Assembly: GCF_002954615.1 (NCBI RefSeq)
Contig: NZ_MSCJ01000001.1
Span: forward strand, 1,798,001-1,862,000
Reading direction: 5' to 3'
Length of the DNA stretch: 64,000 bases
Source of the DNA: Photobacterium angustum
Lineage (GTDB): Bacteria; Pseudomonadota; Gammaproteobacteria; Enterobacterales; Vibrionaceae
The position numbers were made by a program, and so were the translations under genes. Positions 29,772 through 38,419 of this stretch are shown piece by piece. The stretch's first letter is position 1. Each line of letters begins with the position of its first letter. The notes under the pieces are model-generated. The model saw only the letters and a program-made list of their open reading frames with translations. It was not told the origin of the DNA and did no database searches.

Positions 29772-30215
29772 TCATGCAGCATTTGGTACACGGAACATGC
29801 GGCGACACATTTCTAAAAACTGACCATAAACAATGCCCAACGCACCAGAAACCACGATATTACTGGTTACCGCAGTAACAATCTGATCAAAGTTCGCCCC
29901 TACAACAAATAATATGCAAGCATAGATCGGTGATTGAAATAACACATAGGCCACCATATCAGAGAAGCCTTTCATCCAACGTTTTGTTGAAAAGCGCATA
30001 CCTGTTCGGATCATGTAATCTCTAAACATCCCATAAGGCCAAGCAATCGCAATATTAACTGGGATAGATAATGTTCGTGATGCTAACGACTGCTCAAACG
30101 ACATACCTGAAATAAAGATCTCAATCATCATGCCAGCGGCAAAGCTAAACACAACCATCGCAAAAGTATCTGCTGCGGCATTTCTATACTTTAAAGGAAA
30201 TTTAATCACAGACAT
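29772..30215 (-). CDS. alaE: L-alanine exporter AlaE
   Basis: A 147-aa inner-membrane protein with about four hydrophobic segments, close in length and sequence to E. coli AlaE (YgaW, 149 aa), which exports excess L-alanine. Characteristic stretches are AADTFAMVVFSF, NIAIAWPYGMFRDY and the C-terminal YGQFLEMCRRMF. It is monocistronic, convergent with the adhesin operon and shares the terminator at 29715-29750. In E. coli the gene responds to Lrp; no Lrp site can be called here. Confidence 0.92.
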   Translation of the reverse strand: MSVIKFPLKYRNAAADTFAMVVFSFAAGMMIEIFISGMSFEQSLASRTLSIPVNIAIAWPYGMFRDYMIRTGMRFSTKRWMKGFSDMVAYVLFQSPIYACILFVVGANFDQIVTAVTSNIVVSGALGIVYGQFLEMCRRMFRVPNAA

Positions 30216-30545
30216 GGCTATCTCTTACCAAACAATACACTAATTAAAACACTGCATAGAGTGACCTTCACTGCCTTTAAATTATTAAGCAGTTTATTTG
30301 CGTATTAAACCAGAGTTTAACTAAAATAAGACACCATATTTTAATGTTATTTTCATTTTGGTAACTAACTTTCAATATGAAAATAGTGTTTTAAACTGCC
30401 TTTATACAAACCAGCCAGTGTAATCATTTATTTATATAGAGATTAATTATGCTGCGCCCTTTCTCCCCTAGATACAGATATAAAAAATCCGAGAACTTAT
30501 TATAAGCGCTCGGATTTATAGATATTCTTTTCGCGAATTATCCCG
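30216..30545. other. Intergenic region between alaE and yhjX
   Basis: These 330 AT-rich bases contain no supported gene. They must hold the alaE promoter on the right-hand side of that gene. Near yhjX they hold the yhjX terminator. I see no other recognisable element. Confidence 0.6.
30482..30517 (-). terminator. Intrinsic terminator of yhjX
   Basis: Arms AAATCCGAG and CTCGGATTT flank a 15-base loop. The A-run at 30482-30487 becomes a T-run on the - strand directly after the stem, 28 bases beyond the yhjX stop. Confidence 0.75.
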
Positions 30546-31757
30546 TTAGTGATTTACAACTAATTGTGCATCACTTTCACCGTTAGGTAACTGAATGGTT
30601 AATGCAATCACCAGAGAGACAATCAATAATGCGAACATCAAGTAGAAAGTTGCAATAAAGCCACCAAAAACGGATGCGACAATTGAACCAATCAAGCTAC
30701 CAACACCGAAGCCTAGGTAAATAACACCGTAGTTTTTAGTTAGATTATTCAAACCAAAGAAGTCACTCACTAATGATGGGAACACGGTTAATGTGCCACC
30801 AAAACTAAACGCGATACACGCTACAGCGGCATAAAATACCATCATATTCAAATGCGCAAATAACAATGCACATACACCCACTAAACAGATCGTCAACGCA
30901 ATCGCTATTACCTTAGTACGTGCTATTTTATCTGACAGAATACCAAGAACTAAACGACCACTGATGTTGGCTACGGCAATGATAGTTACTGCAGATGCCG
31001 CAACGCCAGCAGTTAAGTGTACATAAGATTGACCAATATCTTTGGCAACACCGATAACATATAAGCCGCTCATACATAAGGTTAAGAAGATCAAAGCAAG
31101 CATCCAATATTGTGGGTGTTTCATTGACTCAGCTAAGCTGTAATCACGAGCGCCCTCTGCTGCTTGCTCCGCTGAGATCTCTTGTTTAGGTGCATCAGTC
31201 ATTAACAATCCACCAAGAATAACCATGATCATGGCAACAACACCCCAAATATCAAATGTCGTTTCAAGACCGCCATGCTGAAGGAAATACATGTTAATGA
31301 ATTTAAAGCCTAAACTACCAAGGCCGTAAGCACCAATAGCACACGCTGAAATTAAGCCTTTACGCTCTGGGAACCACTTCACACAGTTAGATAGGGTCAT
31401 TAAATAGCCCGTACCATCGGCAAAGCCAATTAAGAAACCCGCAAACACATAAAGCAAAATAAGGTTAGTAGCATGAGCTGTTAGCAATAAACTTGCACCT
31501 AGTAGCACACCTGCGCCAATGGTCACTTTACGTACACCAAAACGCTCTTGCATTTTACCAGCCATAGAAGAAGCAACAGCCAACGCTAAACTCAATATAC
31601 CAAATGAAAATGCAACACGACTAACAGGCTCTGATAACTTGTCGGCAAGTTGGGCATTGAACAAACTCCATGTGTAAACCGAACCCAATGCAAACTGGGT
31701 AATGATGGTGCCAATTAAGGTTAGAACACGGGTTCTATTCGTGCTGTGAGTGCTCAT
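30546..31757 (-). CDS. yhjX: YhjX-family MFS transporter (pyruvate-responsive, OFA type)
   Basis: A 403-aa, 12-helix major facilitator of the oxalate/formate antiporter subfamily, matching E. coli YhjX (402 aa) in length and start (LTLIGTIITQFALGSVYTWS). In E. coli yhjX is the target of the pyruvate-sensing YpdA/YpdB system and is implicated in pyruvate handling; the true substrate is not settled. The ATG at 31757 is chosen because GGAGAG lies 7 bases upstream. A TTG five codons earlier is the alternative. The ypdB and ypdA homologs lie immediately upstream on the same strand, and a direct repeat resembling the YpdB site lies in the gap. Confidence 0.88.
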   Translation of the reverse strand: MSTHSTNRTRVLTLIGTIITQFALGSVYTWSLFNAQLADKLSEPVSRVAFSFGILSLALAVASSMAGKMQERFGVRKVTIGAGVLLGASLLLTAHATNLILLYVFAGFLIGFADGTGYLMTLSNCVKWFPERKGLISACAIGAYGLGSLGFKFINMYFLQHGGLETTFDIWGVVAMIMVILGGLLMTDAPKQEISAEQAAEGARDYSLAESMKHPQYWMLALIFLTLCMSGLYVIGVAKDIGQSYVHLTAGVAASAVTIIAVANISGRLVLGILSDKIARTKVIAIALTICLVGVCALLFAHLNMMVFYAAVACIAFSFGGTLTVFPSLVSDFFGLNNLTKNYGVIYLGFGVGSLIGSIVASVFGGFIATFYLMFALLIVSLVIALTIQLPNGESDAQLVVNH

Positions 31758-31892
31758 TGTCGTACTCTCCAAGGGGACTTATAACGCTGGCAATAACCTG
31801 TTCAGTTATCGCTTCCTGTTCCCAACATACGACTATTTATAAAGATAACAATAGCATTGAAAAACTATAAAATGAGCTGCCTGCTCAGTGGA

Positions 31893-31922
31893 ATAAAATG
31901 CAATATATCAGCATGAAATGCA
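31893..31922 (-). promoter_or_regulatory. Candidate YpdB operator upstream of yhjX
   Basis: On the - strand TGCATTTCAT and TGCATTTTAT occur as direct repeats whose starts are 20 bp apart (10-bp gap). The described E. coli YpdB site is GGCATTTCAT twice with an 11-bp gap. Each half matches at 8-9 of 10 positions. It lies about 135 bp before the yhjX start and after the ypdB stop, as expected for activation of yhjX. The spacing differs by one base from the model. Confidence 0.7.
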
Positions 31923-31939
31923 TTTTATAGCTTTACCTA

Positions 31940-32674
31940 TTACAGCTTCATCCGTTCACGGAACTGCTTAATATTACTGCGACTAACTGGCACCTGTTGT
32001 TCATGATGCTGTAGTTTCAGCATGTAAGTACTGTTTACCCAAGGAATGATTTCCTGCACCCGTGAAAGATTAATACAGTACGAGCGATGGCAACGGAAGA
32101 AGTCAGATTCAGGTAATTTCGCCACCAGCTCACTAATCGCCATTGGCGCAACAAAGCGACCATCAGCAGTATAAACTGTGGTGATTTTTTCGTTGGCTTC
32201 CGCATAATCAATCTCGCAAACAGGCGTTATAACAATACGGTTATCTTTCATTAAATTTATGGTATGACTGCGCGATGGTTCAGACACTTGTTGTTCTTGT
32301 TGGTTAACCTCTTGATGTTGCTGTTCTAATTTCGCTAACAACCCTTTCATCCTTGTTTCACTAATGGGTTTCAGCAAATAATCAAACGCTTCAAGTTCGA
32401 AGGCATCAACCGCATGATCTTTATAAGCGGTGGTAAATACAATATGAGGCTTATGTTTAAACTGAGAAATATTACGTGCGAGTAACATGCCATCAATCGA
32501 CGGAATATTAATATCAAGAAACACAATATCGACTTGGTTAGTTTGGAGAAACTTAAAGGCTTCCAATCCATCTTCAAAAGCAGCCTCAATATGAATATGG
32601 CTATGAGTTTGAATTAAATATGTTAACTCTTCGCGGGCTAAATATTCATCTTCAACAATTAGCGCTTTCATCAT
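31940..32674 (-). CDS. ypdB: LytTR-family response regulator YpdB
   Basis: A 244-aa response regulator, the same length as E. coli YpdB. The receiver domain has acidic residues ED near the start, phospho-acceptor D54 in FLDINIPSID and a conserved Lys in YLLKPISE. A LytTR DNA-binding domain follows from ~residue 140 (FFRCHRSYCINLSRV, PVSRSNIKQFRERM). It is phosphorylated by the adjacent YpdA and is expected to activate yhjX downstream. Its start is 10 bases after the ypdA stop, with AAAGG upstream of the first of two consecutive ATGs. Confidence 0.93.
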   Translation of the reverse strand: MMKALIVEDEYLAREELTYLIQTHSHIHIEAAFEDGLEAFKFLQTNQVDIVFLDINIPSIDGMLLARNISQFKHKPHIVFTTAYKDHAVDAFELEAFDYLLKPISETRMKGLLAKLEQQHQEVNQQEQQVSEPSRSHTINLMKDNRIVITPVCEIDYAEANEKITTVYTADGRFVAPMAISELVAKLPESDFFRCHRSYCINLSRVQEIIPWVNSTYMLKLQHHEQQVPVSRSNIKQFRERMKL

Positions 32675-32684
32675 GGAATAACCT

Positions 32685-34328
32685 TTATTTTACGTAAAAC
32701 AACATTTCAGTGCCTTTTTCTAGGCGGCGAATATGCAAGCCTTCTCCGTAAAGCAGTAACAAACGCTGATGGACATTATTTAAACCTATACGATGCGAAT
32801 CAACATTACCTGTATAAAGTTGGTCGATGATGTTTTGCGAGATCCCAATGCCTGTATCTTGGATCATAATAGCAATTCTCTCACCGACTGTTTTCACTGC
32901 AATCGTCACCGTTCCCGGCTCTCGGGATGGCTGAATACCGTGCAGAATGGCATTTTCAACGATCGGCTGAATGAGTAAACATGGGATCAGAGGATGAACA
33001 TCTTCAATATCAAAAATAACGTCGAGTTTATTACCAAATCGGGCTTGCTCGATAGCGACATAATCGCGTACTTGTTGTAACTCTTCTTGGATATCGATCA
33101 ATTCAACATCACGTTCTAGGTTATATCTCAGAAAATCCGCTAAATTAGCAATCAATTGCCTTGCATGATCAGGACGAATACGGATCAACGTTGAAATCGC
33201 ATTTAACGCATTAAACAAAAAATGAGGGTTAATTTTACTCTGTAAGGCAGAAAACTCGGCTTTGCTTGCCATCGTTTTTAATTGTTCAATTCGGGATACT
33301 TCCATTTGAGTCGAGATAATTTGCGATAAACCAATCGCCATTTCACGTAACGACAAACGTATTTGATCGGGCTTACAATAGAAGATCTTTAACGTACCGC
33401 TCACTTCACCGTTTTCCCATAATGGGATAATTAACAAAGATCGAAACTCATGCACATTTAGGTTATTACTGATAATTTGCTTACCTGTTGTGACCGCTTG
33501 GCGTGTCATACCACTAATTTGATGGTGAGCATCCAGAAAGTTCTCTTCGCCACTCCCCGCATAAGCACGAACATCAACCGTATCAGTAATGGCCACCGCA
33601 TCAGCATAAGTATATTCACGAATAATATTACATACCTTTTGTAGTGATTCTCGGCTATTGATCCGAAAATGCGGTAAGGTTTTATTGGCAATATCTAACG
33701 CCAGTTTGGCTTGCCGAGCAGCCACAATGTCTTTTTCTTCATCCAGTCCTTGGACTAATTTAATAATCAAACCGATACACAGCGTTCCTGTTATCATCGG
33801 AAAACTAATATGAGAGACGATGTTATAGGCAAGTGCTTTATTATTCGATAAAGCCACAATAAGCAGCATAGTTAAAATTTCGCATACCATGCCTGCTAAT
33901 ATCCCCAACTGAGCATAATGCTTTTTCTGACACGATACGTGGATCCATGTTGCTAATACCCCAGCAAAAATACTTGTGATCAAACATGCCACGGACGTTG
34001 GACCATGGATATCAATCAAATAGCGATGAACACCGGCAATGATCCCCGCAGGGATCCCCACCCAAGGGCCAAATAAAATTCCACCTGACACCACCGCAAT
34101 GATCCGCACATTAACTAAAGAACCATCAACTTTCACGCCTGTATAAGTACTTAAAACTGCAAAAAGGATAAATAAAAGGGAAATCATGGCAGTTTCAGCA
34201 GGTCGACGATGTTGTTTTTTAACAATCGACTGAAAGTGCTGGGTTTGTGTTAATAAAAACAGTGCCATTAATAGTAAAGCTGCACGTTCAAATACTGCTA
34301 GCAACATCATTAATTGGTCGTTATACAC
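32685..34328 (-). CDS. ypdA: LytS-family sensor histidine kinase YpdA (pyruvate sensor)
   Basis: A 547-aa membrane kinase that closely follows E. coli YpdA (565 aa): N terminus MLLAVFERAALLLMALF, a 5-7TM LYT domain containing GSLVNVRIIAVVSGGILFG, a GAF-like domain (~230-345), the His-kinase core with KINPHFLFNALNAIS (His ~371) and a C-terminal ATPase domain (VENAILHGIQ, DTGIGIS). In E. coli it senses extracellular pyruvate with high threshold. Gene order ypdA-ypdB-yhjX on one strand joins sensor, regulator and target; in E. coli yhjX lies elsewhere. Confidence 0.93.
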   Translation of the reverse strand: MYNDQLMMLLAVFERAALLLMALFLLTQTQHFQSIVKKQHRRPAETAMISLLFILFAVLSTYTGVKVDGSLVNVRIIAVVSGGILFGPWVGIPAGIIAGVHRYLIDIHGPTSVACLITSIFAGVLATWIHVSCQKKHYAQLGILAGMVCEILTMLLIVALSNNKALAYNIVSHISFPMITGTLCIGLIIKLVQGLDEEKDIVAARQAKLALDIANKTLPHFRINSRESLQKVCNIIREYTYADAVAITDTVDVRAYAGSGEENFLDAHHQISGMTRQAVTTGKQIISNNLNVHEFRSLLIIPLWENGEVSGTLKIFYCKPDQIRLSLREMAIGLSQIISTQMEVSRIEQLKTMASKAEFSALQSKINPHFLFNALNAISTLIRIRPDHARQLIANLADFLRYNLERDVELIDIQEELQQVRDYVAIEQARFGNKLDVIFDIEDVHPLIPCLLIQPIVENAILHGIQPSREPGTVTIAVKTVGERIAIMIQDTGIGISQNIIDQLYTGNVDSHRIGLNNVHQRLLLLYGEGLHIRRLEKGTEMLFYVK

Positions 34329-34554
34329 AAGTAACCTACTAGTAAGGAAATAAACGCAATTATACGGAATATAATTTTAGTCACTGGTTATGAAAGAAAA
34401 GTTTGCAAAAACGGGTCATAGTTATCGTCACGGGTAATTTATTGATTAAATAATTAAAATCGCATTGCTTATTGCATAATTATAATTACTATCAGCATCG
34501 TCTTACGTCTCTTATTTGTTATGACGGCAACCTTTTTAACCATGAGAACACGGT

Positions 34555-36204
34555 ATGTTACCTGCGTTTTACTTTCTTTTAATTGCCGTGTGTATTTTAC
34601 CGACATTGCCAGGGCTACTCGGTGTAGTGATCACTGCATTGGGGTATATGCCACCACTAGGGTTAACTCAATTCTCATTCAACGGTTTTAGCCAAGTATT
34701 ACAATGGCAAGGTGTCGAACACTCCATTGCCTTAACATTTTATACAACGGCGGCTAGCTGTTTTCTTGCTGGTTTATTTACTTTTGCAATCATCCAAACC
34801 TGTTGGGGCACCCGCCTGTGGCAGCGAATTGAATCAGCATTAAGCCCTCTTCTCGCTATTCCCCATGTTGCTTTCGCGATTGGCTTTGCCTTTTTATTTG
34901 CGCCAACAGGTATGGGCGTTCGTTTATTGTATTCAGTACTTCCAGCCAATCTCAGTACTCATGCTGTCAGTGAAACCGCGTTACTGATCAATGAGCCTTA
35001 TGGCTTAGGGCTTATCGTTATGCTCGCCTTAAAAGAAACGCCTTTTTTAGTGCTAATGAGTATTCCGGTTCTCCAACAATTAAATATTGAGCAAACCCAA
35101 AAAGTATCAACATCTCTGGGCTATAACCGTGCTCAAACATGGTTAAAGTGTATTTTCCCTCAGTGGTTACCTAAGATGCGTTTTCCACTATTTGCTATCG
35201 TGGCTTATGGTGTCTCTGTCGTCGATGTTGCACAAATTATAGGGCCAACCAATCCTCCCACCTTTGCCGTTTTAGTCTGGCAATGGTTTATAGATCCAAA
35301 CCTACAACTCATGCCGCGAGCTGCCGCTGGGGCAATCATGCTATTTGTTATCGGCACAATATTGTTAGGTATTACGGTGGCTATAGAATGGCTACTCACC
35401 CAATTTTTTAAACAGTGGCAATGGTCGGGCAGATATGGCTTTGCATTACCAGGAAAATCACTTTTTACCCTATTGCTGGCATTAACAGCGTTGATTATCC
35501 CAATATTAAGTCTATGGTCAGTCGCACTGCGTTGGCGCTTTCCTGATGTACTTCCAAGTCGTTATAGCTTGCGCTTTTGGCAACTAGAATGGAGTCATAT
35601 TCTTAGTACAATCAACATCAGTGTGGTGATCGCACTGATCAGTGCATCGCTTGGATTATGTTTTGCCATTGTCGCGCACGAATATCGTATAAAACATAAA
35701 TGGCATATTCCTAACTACATTATTGCTATTCCGATGCTGATCCCACAGCTATCGTTGCTCTTCGGTTTGCAAGTACTAACTTTATTTTCCTCACTGAATA
35801 CTTATCTACTATGGGTCTGTTGGGCACATCTCTTTTTTGTTTTCCCTTATGTCTATCTCGCACTTGATGGCCCTTATCGCAGTTATGATCAACGTTTAAC
35901 TCAAATTGGATTAAGTTTAGGGAAAACACCTTTTCAGGTATGGCTTAGAATAAAGCTGCCGCAATTATCATCGGCATTTATTTTTGCATGGGTTATTGGC
36001 ATTAGCGTCAGTTTGGCACAATACCTCCCAACATTAATGCTGGGTGCCGGCCGAATAAGTACGTTAACGACAGAAGCCGTAACCCTTGCCAGTGGATCGG
36101 ACAGGCGAGTTACCGCTATTTACGCCTTATGCCAAGCGCTGCTCCCGTTAGGCTTTTTTATTTTAGCTCGACGAATAAACCGACGAAAAACAATAAACGT
36201 TTAA
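34555..36204 (+). CDS. ynjC: YnjC-like ABC transporter permease (fused double permease)
   Basis: A 549-aa inner-membrane protein with about 12 transmembrane helices in two binding-protein-dependent permease halves. Landmarks match E. coli YnjC: IPHVAFAIGFAFLF, L-x-LKETPFL, VVDVAQIIGPTNPPT in the first half and SLAQYLPTLMLGAGR with TLTTEAVTLASG near the C terminus. EAA-like loops are seen around the first and second halves (SLGYNRAQTW; LSLGKTPFQVW). In enterobacteria it works with YnjB (binding protein) and YnjD. No ynjA or ynjB gene is present upstream; the preceding 225 bases are a divergent promoter region with ypdA. Substrate unknown. Confidence 0.88.
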   Translation: MLPAFYFLLIAVCILPTLPGLLGVVITALGYMPPLGLTQFSFNGFSQVLQWQGVEHSIALTFYTTAASCFLAGLFTFAIIQTCWGTRLWQRIESALSPLLAIPHVAFAIGFAFLFAPTGMGVRLLYSVLPANLSTHAVSETALLINEPYGLGLIVMLALKETPFLVLMSIPVLQQLNIEQTQKVSTSLGYNRAQTWLKCIFPQWLPKMRFPLFAIVAYGVSVVDVAQIIGPTNPPTFAVLVWQWFIDPNLQLMPRAAAGAIMLFVIGTILLGITVAIEWLLTQFFKQWQWSGRYGFALPGKSLFTLLLALTALIIPILSLWSVALRWRFPDVLPSRYSLRFWQLEWSHILSTINISVVIALISASLGLCFAIVAHEYRIKHKWHIPNYIIAIPMLIPQLSLLFGLQVLTLFSSLNTYLLWVCWAHLFFVFPYVYLALDGPYRSYDQRLTQIGLSLGKTPFQVWLRIKLPQLSSAFIFAWVIGISVSLAQYLPTLMLGAGRISTLTTEAVTLASGSDRRVTAIYALCQALLPLGFFILARRINRRKTINV

Positions 36205-36222
36205 AAATAGAGTCAACTAATC

Positions 36223-36873
36223 ATGAGTCTACATATCAACAACGTCACAATATCAATGCCTAATAGTGATGTTTTACTGTCTTCTTTTTGCTTACAAATC
36301 GCAAAAGGAGAAATCGTGACCTTAATGGGAGCGAGTGGCTGTGGAAAATCCACCTTATTAAATTACATAGCAGGCCATTTAAGTGATGCTTTTCAGGCAC
36401 AAGGTAACCTTATATTAAATAATAACGATATCACCGAAGTACCTGCTCACTTACGTCAGATAGGCATGCTATTTCAAGATGATTTGCTCTTTCCTCATCT
36501 ATTAGTCTGGGAAAACCTTGCGTTTGCACTACCCAATCGCATTAAAGGTAAAGATCGCCACAAGCTGGCTCTTAATGCTCTTGAAGAGTTGCAGCTATCA
36601 GCGTTAGCAAATGCTTACCCTCATCAAATTTCAGGCGGGCAACGTGCGCGAATTAGCCTTACTCGACTGTTATTAGCCCAGCCTCAATTAATCTTATTGG
36701 ATGAGCCATTCAGTAAATTAGACAGTGGCCGCCGTGCACAATTTAGAGATTGGGTTTTTAACCAAATTCAGCAAGCACAAATACCCACTTTAATGGTGAC
36801 GCATGATAAACAAGACATCCCAAACAATAGCCGTGTGATCAATTGGCAAACGGAGAGCCATTATGCTCGATAG
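36223..36873 (+). CDS. ynjD: YnjD-like ABC transporter ATP-binding protein
   Basis: A 216-aa ATPase (E. coli YnjD is 217 aa) with Walker A GASGCGKST (~37), Q-loop FQDDLLFPH, signature ISGGQRARISL (~136), Walker B LILLDEP (~157) and switch His in VTHDKQD. It starts 18 bases after ynjC and overlaps ynjF by 11 bases, so the three genes form one operon. It powers the YnjC permease; the transported compound is unknown. Confidence 0.9.
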   Translation: MSLHINNVTISMPNSDVLLSSFCLQIAKGEIVTLMGASGCGKSTLLNYIAGHLSDAFQAQGNLILNNNDITEVPAHLRQIGMLFQDDLLFPHLLVWENLAFALPNRIKGKDRHKLALNALEELQLSALANAYPHQISGGQRARISLTRLLLAQPQLILLDEPFSKLDSGRRAQFRDWVFNQIQQAQIPTLMVTHDKQDIPNNSRVINWQTESHYAR

Positions 36874-37468
36874 TGTAAGTATTAAGCTTATTAAAGCCCC
36901 GCTGAATATTATTGCAGCCCGTCTACATCCCTATGGTATTACTGCAAATCAAGTCACCTTTACAGGCTTTCTTATCGGTTGCTTAGCGTTTCCAGCTTTA
37001 ATTACAGAGCACTATTTCATAGCCCTGTTTTTTATCTTGCTCAATCGTATTTGTGATGGTGTTGACGGGGCCCTTGCACGTATTCAAGGTATTACTGATG
37101 CGGGTGGCTTTCTGGATATTAGTTTGGATTTTGTATTCTATTCCTTAATACCTTTCGGCTTTGTACTCGCCAATCCAGAGCAAAATGCCATTGCTGGCGC
37201 ATTTTTAATCTATGCATTTATCGGAACGGGCAGCAGTTTTCTTGCTTTTGCTGTTATGGCCAGTAAGCGAGGTATTGAAAACCCCGTATATCGTAATAAA
37301 TCATTGTATTACATGAGTGGATTAACAGAAGGCACAGAAACAATTGCTTGTTTCATCCTCTTTTGTTTGTTCCCTCAACACTTCGCTGTCATAGCCTATA
37401 TTTTTGCGTCAGCATGCTGGTTTACCACTTTTACGCGTATTTATGGTGGTTTTAACACATTGAAATAA
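36863..37468 (+). CDS. ynjF: YnjF-like CDP-alcohol phosphatidyltransferase
   Basis: A 201-aa membrane enzyme homolog of the CDP-alcohol phosphotransferase family. The family motif is seen as DGVDGALAR, then G-FLD-ISLD (around residues 70-94). These enzymes transfer a phosphatidyl group from CDP-diacylglycerol to an alcohol; the acceptor for YnjF is not established. It follows E. coli YnjF closely (GTGSSFLAFA, GLTEGTETI, TTFTRIYGG). The start overlaps ynjD. The E. coli cluster has ynjE between ynjD and ynjF; it is absent here. Confidence 0.88.
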   Translation: MLDSVSIKLIKAPLNIIAARLHPYGITANQVTFTGFLIGCLAFPALITEHYFIALFFILLNRICDGVDGALARIQGITDAGGFLDISLDFVFYSLIPFGFVLANPEQNAIAGAFLIYAFIGTGSSFLAFAVMASKRGIENPVYRNKSLYYMSGLTEGTETIACFILFCLFPQHFAVIAYIFASACWFTTFTRIYGGFNTLK

Positions 37469-37473
37469 AACAA

Positions 37474-37508
37474 TATAAGATGCTAACAAATGTAAAGTTA
37501 GCATCTTA
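37474..37508 (+). terminator. Hairpin after the ynjCDF operon
   Basis: A perfect 13-bp stem (ATAAGATGCTAAC / GTTAGCATCTTAT) with a 9-base loop begins six bases after ynjF. No clear T-run follows on the + strand, so termination may be weak or Rho-assisted. Confidence 0.55.
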
Positions 37509-37680
37509 TGACTTCCCTCATTCTCATTTCTTATATCTGTCTTAGTTTTTTAAACGCCGTCTCATCTTTTATACTGAACAAAAGAACAACCACTAATGAC
37601 AAATATATCAACTAAACTTATTCAGAGCTTTGTGTTTTTAAAGCGTATTAAAGTCTTATTTCTTAGCATAGGAAATAACA

Positions 37681-38346
37681 ATGTATACATTTAAGCAGAC
37701 AAAAAAGCTGTTTATAAGTGCGATCATCCCTTTAAGTTTAGGGCTAGTATCGTATGTCCATGCAGAGCCATTAACCTCAGAGGATTATGCCAAAGCCAAA
37801 AGCCTTGATGGCAATAATAGCCGTAGCCTACACCCAGTAACATCAAGAGTGATCAAAGTTTCAAAACATCGCTCCAATCTCATGACTCACGGTAGTAAGT
37901 GGATAAATGTTTATCGCTATCATTACCCAACCGACACTACAGAACGTTTAGTTTATGATGTCGTCAATGAGAAAGTCATTGAATCAAAACAATTCAAAAA
38001 CATTCAATTTTCTGCTACTCGTGATGAAATCGCTTATGCAAAGCATCTTCTCGTGCATGATCCTGACTTTATGGAACAATTAGCGACTGAATATTACGAC
38101 CGATATCATCATCCACTACCCGCTCAAGATCCTTTATCTAACCTCAATATAAAAGCCATTGTGTTAACGACCGACAACACTCACAGCCTGCCTGTCTATC
38201 CGGAAACTAAAAACTGCGGATTACATCGCTGCGTGTACTTTTTCTTGGCCTCATTAGAGGCACCTTATGAATATGTAACATTAGAAACCAAAGCGATCGT
38301 CAATTTATCTAAACAAACCATTACCCCTTTTAGTCACAATCGCTAG
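37681..38346 (+). CDS. Secreted protein resembling the N-terminal domains of copper amine oxidases
   Basis: A 221-aa protein with a signal peptide (cleavage near V-H-A). No confident family match from memory. Residues ~52-140 follow the pattern of an amine oxidase N2 domain: a strand with ERLVYDVVNEKVIESKQF, then S-x-T-x-DEIAYAKHLLVHDPDF, comparable to the V-x-L-x-GKV ... E-x-EA-x-ALV-x-ADP region. Residues ~150-217 resemble the N3 domain (RCVYFFL, then VTLETKAIVNLSKQTI). No catalytic domain follows in frame; instead two separate catalytic-domain-like proteins are encoded downstream on the same strand. A Cys pair near 179-184 could form a disulfide. The domain assignment is inference by pattern. 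Confidence 0.5.
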   Translation: MYTFKQTKKLFISAIIPLSLGLVSYVHAEPLTSEDYAKAKSLDGNNSRSLHPVTSRVIKVSKHRSNLMTHGSKWINVYRYHYPTDTTERLVYDVVNEKVIESKQFKNIQFSATRDEIAYAKHLLVHDPDFMEQLATEYYDRYHHPLPAQDPLSNLNIKAIVLTTDNTHSLPVYPETKNCGLHRCVYFFLASLEAPYEYVTLETKAIVNLSKQTITPFSHNR

Positions 38347-38419
38347 GTAAGTGAGCACGTAGATCATCATTAGTACCTGATGATTATTCTCATCTCTATA
38401 CAATGACTTAGGTGGAAGA

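Noticed and set aside
37474..37508. Perfect 13-bp hairpin after ynjF as an integron attC site or insertion-sequence end
   Set aside because: No RYYYAAC/GTTRRRY core pair, no integrase or transposase, and no flanking duplication. An ordinary 3'-end hairpin explains it.
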